Positions 56,437 to 64,000 of a stretch of 64,000 bases of DNA are shown piece by piece. The first letter of the stretch is position 1; each line of letters opens with the position of its first letter. Origin of the DNA: Zygnema cylindricum (taxonomy: Eukaryota; Streptophyta; Zygnematophyceae; Zygnematales; Zygnemataceae); NCBI GenBank assembly GCA_037447655.1, contig JBBHKE010001770.1, positions 134,704 to 198,703 of the forward strand, given 5' to 3'. The position numbers and the translations under genes were made by a program. The notes below the pieces were generated by a model that had not been told where the DNA came from, did not search any database, and was given only the letters and a program-made list of their open reading frames with translations.

Positions 56437-57648
56437 ATGAAGAGCTACTTCAAGTCGAGGAAGTTAATGGATGTGGTCGATAGGACATGTGGTGAATCAT
56501 CGATTGGATGGGAGGAGAAGAACAATGAATGTTTGCTGATTATCAAGCTATTCTTGAACGGGGAACTTGTAATGACTTACCTTGGTTTAGAAAGTGCAGC
56601 TGAATTATGGAAGTGTTTAGAACGTGCATATCAAAAGACTTATGTGTATCACTGGATGAGTAATGTTACAAAAATAACTGAGTATAAGTATGATGGAGGT
56701 AGTATGTTGAATTATTGTATTGGGATACAAATACTGTTTGCAGAAAATGATATTGCAGGAGGAAACTTCACCAATGCTCAAAAGGCTTTCCTGTTAATGA
56801 AAGGATTACCAAAGGAATATAGGTGTGCTTTGGATAGATTAAGACAAGTTGATAAAAAGGATTGGAACTTACTTTTAGCAATCAGGTGTGTTTTAGAGGA
56901 AGAGGCTAATAATGAGGCTTTAAAGAATAGGGAGAGTTGTCAAGGTGTCAGATCACAGTTTCAGAGAAATAAGAAAAGTTGTCGAGTGGGAAAATGTTTT
57001 TACTGTAATGATGTAGGGCATACTTTCAGGGTATGTCCGCTATATAAAAATGCATGTGTCGCACGAACTCTCAGGAATGGATGGGATGATAATCGAGTTC
57101 GACCCCCTAAACAAATGGCTACACTTCCCACCGAAGAATTTGTATTCTTGCCGATTGCTACTCTTCGAAGTATGGAACATGAGGAAGGGCAAGGAGAAAT
57201 TGTTGTCACCGGAAATGGAATGGGGAAAGAGGTGACAGGAAAAGATTCACTTTGTGTCATTTTTTCAAACAACAGATTGGTGAGTGATGAAAAGGTGCAA
57301 GAGGAAGAGGTTATTGAAGTTAGAATACTAGCAGGAGGTGAAGGGGATTTGGAAGTTAATTTGCAGGAGGAAATTAATACACTTAGAGAAGGAGAGAGGA
57401 AAGGTGTTCAAGAAAGTGGAGTTAGTGAAGAAGTTTATAATACGGAAGAAGAAGGAGAGAGGAAAAGTGTTCAGAAAATTGGAGTACGAAGAGAAGTTTA
57501 TAATGCGGAAGAAGGAAATAAAATTGCGAAAATAAGAGGAACATCAAAATTCAATAAGAAAAGAAAGAAAGGAAGTAGAATTCAACGGATTAATAGTAAA
57601 AGGAAACGTATTCCGAAAGTGGTCAAAAGAAGACGGCGTGAAAAGTAA
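56437..57648 (+). CDS. gag: Element H Gag-only protein with basic tail
   Basis: 403 open codons. About 1-150 is copia capsid (UBN2-like), with LLMKGLPKEYRCALDRL and a WNLLLAIRCVLEEEA helix shared with B and K. The CCHC knuckle is C187/C190/H195/C200. After a short conserved stretch (to GWDDNR) it departs from all pol-bearing relatives. No protease, integrase or polymerase follows. Instead there is an acidic segment, two about 22-residue repeats (EGERKGVQESGVSEEVYN; EGERKSVQKIGVRREVYN), and a very basic end (KRKRIPKVVKRRRREK) that could be nuclear or RNA binding. The start is uncertain: the canonical ATG at 56321 is out of frame after about 15 codons by one indel near 56360, and homology (DGSKYFYW) begins upstream of 56437. 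Confidence 0.8.
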   Translation: MKSYFKSRKLMDVVDRTCGESSIGWEEKNNECLLIIKLFLNGELVMTYLGLESAAELWKCLERAYQKTYVYHWMSNVTKITEYKYDGGSMLNYCIGIQILFAENDIAGGNFTNAQKAFLLMKGLPKEYRCALDRLRQVDKKDWNLLLAIRCVLEEEANNEALKNRESCQGVRSQFQRNKKSCRVGKCFYCNDVGHTFRVCPLYKNACVARTLRNGWDDNRVRPPKQMATLPTEEFVFLPIATLRSMEHEEGQGEIVVTGNGMGKEVTGKDSLCVIFSNNRLVSDEKVQEEEVIEVRILAGGEGDLEVNLQEEINTLREGERKGVQESGVSEEVYNTEEEGERKSVQKIGVRREVYNAEEGNKIAKIRGTSKFNKKRKKGSRIQRINSKRKRIPKVVKRRRREK

Positions 57649-58247
57649 CTTTAAGGAAGTGACTACCATTAACCTTCAATGATATTCGTGGAATTTTGAA
57701 TTTTTGATCATTCTAAAATTGATTGAAAAATAGAGAATTTATTTTGAAGACCTAGAAAGAGTCAGCGGAAGCAATGGTGTGTCTAGGAAGGACAAATTTT
57801 GGAAGAGATGGCCGCAAGGAGTTGGAGCAAGGGAAGCAATGGTGTGTCTAGGAAGGACAAATTTTGGAAGAGATGGCCGCAAGGAGCTGGAGCAGTGTAG
57901 GCTTTGAGCAAAACTTGCTGCGCTGCTATGCTGCTCGGGGGCATTGCTATGCTGCTATGCTGATATGTTGTTATACTATACTGCTATGTTGATACGCTGC
58001 TATGTTGCTATGCTGTTATGCAGCTATGTTGCTATGTTGCTATGCTGCTATGCTGCCTTTATCTAACATCGCAATCATAGCAGCTACCATTCGATTAATT
58101 TATTCCGGATGCACAAAATTATTTTTTCAGGAGAATATTGTTTTTGAAAAAGTTAGTTTCCCAGTTGTGCTGCTTTGACCTCCCTATCATAGCGGTTACT
58201 CTGCTCTTATTTTATTTCAGATGTACGAAACTAAAATATCAGGGGAG
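57649..58247 (+). other. Element H 3' noncoding region in place of pol
   Basis: No pol sequence. It has two tandem 65 bp copies (57767-57831, 57832-57896) and a TGCTATGCTGC-type microsatellite (about 57915-58060) that recalls element B's 3' region. A purine tract CAGGGGAG ends at about 58247. Confidence 0.65.
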
Positions 58248-58390
58248 TGTTGTTTTGAAAATTCAGTTTAGTGAGTGCGTATCGTTTCGTGCATATAAAA
58301 TATTTCGTGGTTACAGTACGAGATTCTAATGCTATCTTGATTTAATGTGGAGGTTCGAATGGATCTGCAAATTGGGGGAGCAACGGTACT
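58248..58390 (+). repeat. Start of a G-type 3' LTR of element H
   Basis: TGTTGTTTTGAAAATTCAG and the next about 140 bases match the start of solo LTR G (tttcgtgc, aatgtggaggttcgaatg, attgggggag). It breaks off at about 58390. Bases 58391-58521 resemble the 3' end of a K-type element (ttagtggctgagagagtc before a purine tract). Confidence 0.6.
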
Positions 58391-58521
58391 AATTGCTTAG
58401 AATGTACAAAATTATTTGAATCAGTGGTAACGTTAGCTGAAGCGGTGGTGACGAGTAAACAAAAGGGGAGAAGGGAGAAATGTAAACTTAGTGGCTGAGA
58501 GAGTCTAAAGGTTTGGGGGAG

Positions 58522-58697
58522 TGTTGGTTTTTGGAAACCTTTAGTCCTCTTTGTATCACATTGCTATGCAACCATGCTGCGCTGGTCACATCGCAGTCAT
58601 AGCAGCTTGCGTACTAGGTACTAAGTTTATTAGAACGTACGGAATTGGACTTCAAGTGATGCGAAGAGACGTAGACGAAGGTTTCCAAAAACCAACA
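58522..58697 (+). repeat. 176 bp LTR-like element with 18 bp inverted ends
   Basis: Bounded by TGTTGGTTTTTGGAAACC and its exact inverse at 58680-58697. The left side resembles K-type LTR starts (aaacctttagtcctctt) and follows a purine tract GGTTTGGGGGAG. The interior matches 55345-55545. Either a deleted LTR or a small inverted-repeat element. Confidence 0.6.
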
Positions 58698-59477
58698 AAT
58701 ATCAAACGGGTTTACGGAATCTTCGGAACGGAAGATAACAAATCCAAAATTGACAAATGTCGGAATATGACATTGTTGTACAAAGTCCATAAAAAAAGTA
58801 CTCCGGCACCTGTACATTCTTGTACGATACAATTTTTTTCACGTGGCATGACCCGGCGCCACGTGGAGAGATAACATTTGGAAGTAGGAATTTCGGGGAT
58901 TATAAGAACTAGTCCGGATATGACATGTGTTGACCTTTTAGCTATGTCGTACGATGGCCGTACAAAAGGAACATCGGTACCTGTACCTTTATGTATAAAC
59001 TGTAATGTGATTGGTCCATACCTCAATACTAGGGGGTTTAGAGAGGGGTTTAGGACTTATAATATTTTGGGTAGGTAGCAACCTCTCCCAGAGAGCATCT
59101 TGTATAAAAGGCAAACTTCGGCCAACGATTACTATTAACTTAGTTGACCATTTCCAGTGATTCTTTTTGTTGTGGACTCAGAGGAGTCTAGGCTACACAG
59201 GGGTGTAGTCGGTCAGAGTGTTTGCCCGCCAAGGTGGCTGCATTTCTAAGAGAAATTCAAAGTGGGTGAATGTATCCAAATCATATATTCTAACTTTGCA
59301 TTCTGTGGTGGAACTGAGCACAAAGAAAGTCTTGTTTCATAAAGGTGAAGCTTTAATGGGGTTTTGATTGTCAAGGGGTCAATCTTTTGGGTTTATATAA
59401 ACTTGGAGTCAGCACTATCAAGATTAGCATCTTTTGATCTGCGAATTCTGTGTGGCAATGGAGCCCATAGAATTTCA
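58698..59477 (+). repeat. L-type LTR fragment, 5' truncated
   Basis: Aligns with LTR L from about 53480 to its end (cgtacaatggccgtac, tataaaa box at 59103-59109, ctctcccagagagc, cacaggggtgtagtcggtcagag). Ends near 59477 at AATTTCA. The upstream portion is missing or scrambled. Confidence 0.75.
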
Positions 59478-60052
59478 ACTTCATCAACAAGATGACGGTG
59501 AAAAAGTTGAAACTTCCTTTTGTGGTTCTATCGGATTGTCAGACAGTACAATTGGCTGATGGAAGTACCCTATTGATTACTCATCGCACTCCGAGGTTAC
59601 GCGTCAGAATTGGGAAGTTCCACAGGTCTGACACCCTTCATGTATTACCGCTTAGAGACCATGAAGTAATCTTGTGCAAACCGTGGCTGCAAAAGTGGAA
59701 CGCGATGACCGATCAAAGAAGTGGTAACATGAGAGTTAAGAAAGGTGTAAAAGAGTTTGATATAAAGGTAGGAGCAAGATCAGAAGAGGGACGCCTGCTT
59801 TCGGCCTTACAGCTTAAGAGGGCACTCAAGAAAGGGGAAACAGTTGGTATGGCGGTTGTCAAAACTATGAAGGAGATGAAAGAGGGGATTCGAGAGGAAT
59901 GGAGTAATAAAGACTTGACTTCGACTAAAAAGGAGGTGGCCTTTACGGAAAGTCTTTCGTAAAGGCCTCGGAAGTCTTGTCAAAACTTCTCGAGGAGTAT
60001 GTTGATGTCTTTCCCCCGAAGCTCCCGGAATGTTTACCTCCGAAGCGCGAAG
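59478..60052 (+). pseudogene. pol: Ty3/gypsy pol fragment (protease to RT start)
   Basis: Open from upstream of the ATG at 59492 to 59962, then a frame change near 59950. The reading NFINKMTVKKLKLP and VILCKPWLQKWNA resembles the retropepsin-like region of Ty3/gypsy Pol, with LGxPWL-type spacing but Cys-Lys in place of Gly. It is followed by LLEEYVDVFPPKLPECLPPKREV, the classic segment just before gypsy reverse transcriptase. The polymerase itself is absent because element N begins at 60053. It is the only gypsy sequence in the window. Confidence 0.75.
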
Positions 60053-61108
60053 TGAAACTCTGAGACCTCCATAAGTCCTCAGAGTGGACAGCTTCCAAGA
60101 AGCCTCTAAGATAACCCTGACCCCTTTTTGTTTCAGTAAAAACAACTGCCACCCTGGAAGACAAAAACTTTGACCAAATTCACCCCTGGGAAGGCAAGAC
60201 TCCGTTGAGTCGATAGCAAAAAGAATCTCTGAATTTGCTCCCCTGAGCAGTAAGTTATAAGGGGTCAAAGTTGACCTTTTGTACAGAAGCTCTTTGGGAG
60301 AGAGGGTCTTATCTCCCAATTTTTCTGAGTCCTATCTCTCTCACAGACTCTATCTACTGATGAACAGAGCCAATCAAATTACAGTTCCGTACACAAAAGT
60401 AGAGCTGCCAGTGTACTTTCAATACGGACACTGTACGACATGGCCTAAATGTCAACACGTGGTATGTCCGGATTCGCTCCCTTAATCCTCAAAGATGCCG
60501 CGATCCAATGTCATTCCGCCACGTGTCATCCGATGTGGCGATGACCACAAACACCGAAATCCTCTTCCGCGATCTCGGCGTTAATTCCGGACGTCCGATT
60601 TAATTCACATTTAATTGTAGTTGTAATAAATACATGCGCGATATTCGTTTCATTAAAGAAATAAATGCGCGGTATTGGTTTCTTATCCATACCGTAATCT
60701 GTACTTTTATATTACTGGATCTATGTATCCCGTAAACAGTTATAGTTAAATGAATTATCCTACATGATAATGTTTAATTAATTATCAAACCATATATTTC
60801 GTAACACTAGTTTTTAGAGTTAACGGCTAAGTCTACGGACTACCGGCTGTCTGCCGGCCGTTAGGTACCACGATCAAATCCTGTGGCCAGCATATACCTT
60901 TTAGTAAATAAACCCCTAACTAAAATATATTTCTCGTAAACCTCTAGATAGCCTAGGTAGCCATGGCTCTAGCTCCCTCTCCAATTTCTCAGTGACAGCG
61001 ACAAGTTTCAGAGTTGGAGAGAGAAGTTAGAGGTAGACTGCCTCGGCTTCTTTCTACATTTCTATTTAGACCTAGAAAATACTTAAAAATGGACCATTAA
61101 TTTCTATA
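60053..61108 (-). repeat. Element N 3' LTR
   Basis: TGAAACTCTGAGACC to AATTTCTATA (last base pair changed from the usual CA end), about 1056 bp, followed by CTCCCCTTATTTTCTAG, the inverse of the family purine tract. Confidence 0.88.
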
Positions 61109-61129
61109 CTCCCCTTATTTTCTAGTCAA

Positions 61130-62624
61130 TCTTTAATTTCAGATCAAACTTCTCCCGACAGAAAATTAGCTTAGGGGAAGGCACAAGTTTGGTCATCATA
61201 TGTGCTACCATCTCACTATCTGGTCAGTAATCTAAACTGATTATTTTGTTTTCTACTTTCTCTCTAACAAAGCTGAGTCTAATGTCCATGTGTTTCGTTT
61301 TAAAATGATGTTTAGGATTGGCAGAAATAGCGTTGCTGCCTGATTATCACAAAAAAAATTATGCACACCACTCTTAAGGTGACCAAGATCACCAAGGAAA
61401 GACTTTACCCACACCAATTCTTTTACAGCAGAGCAAGAGGCCATATACTCAGCCTCCATGGTGGACTAAGCAATAACTTATTGTTTTTTGCTACTCCAAT
61501 AGCAAGCCCTATGACCCACATATAATACATATCCAGTAGTGCATCTCCTCATCGGAGCATCACCATAACTGTCATCACTCCAAGTAGTGATGTCTCTATT
61601 CTCCCCACCCAAATGCAACCATAGATCCCTAGTTCGTATCAAATATCTAAGGACTCTCTTAGCTGACTCCCAATCCCTCTTAGTGGGAGCATTTAGACTT
61701 CTACTCAGCACTCATTCAGCTCCAACTAAATCCGACCAGGTACAAATCATAAAATTGATTAGACTTCCCACTACTTGCCTGTAAGGAATAGTCTGCATGA
61801 ACTTCAGTTCTTCAGGAGATAATTCCTTCTTTAAGACTATGACTCCTTCTTCCTCACTACCCTTACTTCCCTTTCTTCAACTCCATTGGAGTTGTAAAAC
61901 TATTAGCTTTATCCATTTGAAATTTATCAAGCATGTTCCCTATTGCTTCCTTTTGAGTCAATCTTAGAATTTTTCTTTTTCTGTCTCTCTCTGATTGAAT
62001 TCCCAAAATATATTTTGCTTCCCCTATATCCTTCATTTCAAATCTCCCCTTAAGATCGGTTTTCAGTTTATTAATTTTTTCCATTGATTTACTTAATACA
62101 AGCAAATCATCAACATAAATTGCAATAAATATAAAACCTTCTTTATCTTCGAAAACATAGATTGAGTGATCTGAGCTGATCCAGATATATCCCAGACGGG
62201 TAAGAAACTCATCAAGCTTCTTATTCCAATGTCGTGGCGCCAGTTTCAAACCATAAAGAGATTTAATATGCCTGCTTACCTTACTCTCCTCTCCTTCCTC
62301 CACAAACCCTTTGGGTTGTCGCATGAAGATCTCCTCTTCCAATTCTCCATGCAAAAAGACTGTTTTAATGTCCATCAGGTGCACTTCCATGTGTTCCGCT
62401 GCTGCCAGGCGGAGAAGTATGCAGACGGAGGGAAATCTGACCACCGGGGCAAAGGTTTCATTGTAGTCAATTTCCTCCTTTTGTGTAAATCCCTTTGCCA
62501 CTAGTCGGGCCTTGTAGTGCTCGATTGTGTTATCAGGGTTTAGTTTAAATTTGAAAACCCACTTACAACCAATTAGTTTTCGGTTAGGTGGACAATCCAC
62601 CAGCTCCCAAGTATCGGCTACCAT
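61130..62624 (-). pseudogene. pol: Element N reverse transcriptase and RNase H, broken
   Basis: An open stretch 62624-61863 covers TWELVDC (Trp intact here), KWVFKFKLNPDN, LYGLKLAPRHW and YVDD (near 62110). Frame changes follow near 61865, 61720 and 61470 into RNase H (WSDDSYGD, MEAEYMASCS, FCDNQAA). A fusion-like join at 62624 marks another indel upstream. Confidence 0.88.
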
Positions 62625-64000
62625 AATGAGGCCATCTCCTCATTGATGGCTGTCTTCCACCAATTTCTTTCTGGACAAGTCATCGCCTCTCCATAAGTTT
62701 GAGGTTCATCTTGATGAGATAGTTTAGTTACCTTGTTATTAGCCTGTTTTTCTTGCAGTCTTTTGCTACTTCTCCTTCCCCCCTCAAAATGTGAGGCCAG
62801 AATAGATGGTTCTCGTGGATTCTTTCAAACAATCTCAGCTTCTCCCCTATCCCTTGATTCCGAATCAATTTCCACCATGTCTTTCCCTTCGGGTAGAGTT
62901 GTCACTAGAGTTTCCACAACCGAGTCCTTTTCGGTCTAATTTGTACTTGCAAGAATGTCATCTTCTCAAAAACCTGGATAGTAAGGAAGCTCAAAGTCAT
63001 CGGAATTTTTTGACTCAAATCAAACTTTTACTAACTTTGTACATTTGAAGGGATCCACAGACTTTCCTTCATCCATAAATACTAGATGCTTTACTAAGAT
63101 TATATCTTCCCTTTTTAGATCATAAACTCTATATCCTTTAACATCCTCATCATATCCTTATAAGTATCCCGGTTTTCCTTTAGGATCTAGCTTCCAATTA
63201 GACCGATCTGTATCTAGACTGAATACTTGACTGCCGAAAACCTTTAAGTGAGATAAGTCTGGTTTCCGGCCTGTCCATCTCTCATAAGGTGTTTGATCTT
63301 TTATAGCTGAAGTAATAACTCTATTTTTGAGGTAGTTAGCACACTTCATTGCATCTGCCCAAAACCTTTTTCCTATCTTCTTATCTGACAACATACTTCT
63401 AGCACTATCACTTAGTGTTCTATTTAACCTTTCAGCTACCCCATTCTGTTCCGGGTTTTTTGGAACTGTCTTTTGGTGTTTGACCCCATCTTCCCTTAGA
63501 AAATCCTCAAACTGGTTAGAAGTATACTCTCCACCATTGTCACTTCTTATTCTCTTGATTGAAGTGTCATGGAGGTTTTCGCTCCATGATTTATATTGTC
63601 TAAAACAATCCTGAGCTTCGGACTTGTTTTTCAAAAATTACACTCAAGAATACCGAGACCAATCATCAGTGATAGTCATCATAAATCTCTTCCCCCCAGG
63701 GCACTTTAGCCGAACCCCAAATATCTGTGTGTATTAGATCTAGAATTTTTTTCTTCCTTATAGGTGGCTGTTTTAGGAAAGGGTAATCTGTGTGTTTTAC
63801 CTTGAGCACATCCACTACAATCACTTATATTATCACTCTCACAGAACTTAATCCCTTCCACCACTCCCATCTTTTTCATCTCTCTTAGCTTGTCTAGATT
63901 CACATGCCCAAGCCTCTTATGCCACATCATAATATCATAAACACTAGCATAATAAAGTTTCTTCTTTTCATTACTTAAAACTAGCCTAAACATCACTTGG
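62625..64000 (-). pseudogene. pol: Element N integrase region, broken and incomplete
   Basis: Colinear with D residues about 490-955. Pre-integrase (WHKRLGHVN, CSGCAQGK) is at 63996-63706. A short deletion near 63698 removes part of the SPGGKRF segment. Integrase RSDNGGEYTS and NGVAERLNRT are at 63634-63158. The linker 62640-63157 is frame-broken. Confidence 0.85.

Larger units (their letters stand above)
60053..64000 (-). mobile_element. Ty1/copia element N, D/E family, cut by window end
   Basis: - strand. The 3' LTR (60053-61108) is followed by RNase H, reverse transcriptase, integrase and pre-integrase, with gag and the 5' LTR beyond 64000. It carries many small lesions; by eye it is less diverged from D than K is. 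It is inserted in the gypsy fragment. Confidence 0.9.

Overview
This 64 kb window looks like a repeat-rich heterochromatic stretch of a eukaryotic nuclear genome. I find no host gene, tRNA, rRNA, operon or bacterial feature. Almost everything that can be identified is transposable-element sequence or tandem repeat: Ty1/copia LTR retrotransposons of about five families, one Ty3/gypsy fragment, a broken intron-containing DDE_1 (pogo-like) transposase gene, two hAT-type non-autonomous elements, a family of TA-flanked MITEs, and an array of about 23 bp units. The host cannot be named from sequence. The transposase resembles, from memory, a DDE_1 family that is abundant in oomycetes such as Phytophthora. 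An alga, oomycete or early-diverging plant all remain possible.

Layout. 1-925: a MITE end, then unique sequence. 926-14464: old copia element A, interrupted by solo LTR F (3319-10724), which is itself interrupted by copia element B (4326-10464), so three generations are nested. 14599-27512: degenerate copia E (+), whose 5' LTR is split by copia D (-, 14872-21323). D is structurally complete, with a perfect target duplication and one open 1452-residue Gag-Pol. 27513-29900: AT-rich, no gene. 29931-34771: transposase pseudogene (-) with an unrecognised second ORF in its large gap, surrounded by GCGACGA/TCGTCGC palindromes. 35510-36507: B-type solo LTR. 36508-42020: MITEs, a hAT-type element (38802-40738) and low-complexity sequence. 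42022-52227: the 23 bp array, split by copia K (-), solo LTR G and a second hAT-type element. 52799-54039: solo LTR L. 54100-58697: remnants plus gag-only element H. 58698-60052: an LTR fragment and a Ty3/gypsy pol fragment. 60053-64000: copia N (-), cut by the window end.

How the parts work together. Families B, D/E/N, H, K and M share an unusual arrangement. The Gag start codon lies inside the 5' LTR, and the LTR is followed directly by GGTTATGGGCC, complementary to the anticodon region of initiator tRNA-Met. That is the half-tRNA priming known for Drosophila copia and yeast Ty5. Element A instead has a conventional primer site matching the tRNA 3' end. D is the only candidate for an autonomous element here. 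H keeps a Gag with a lineage-specific basic tail but no pol, so it could only move with help from another element.

Motifs, lesions and boundaries were read by eye. No alignment or database search was run.
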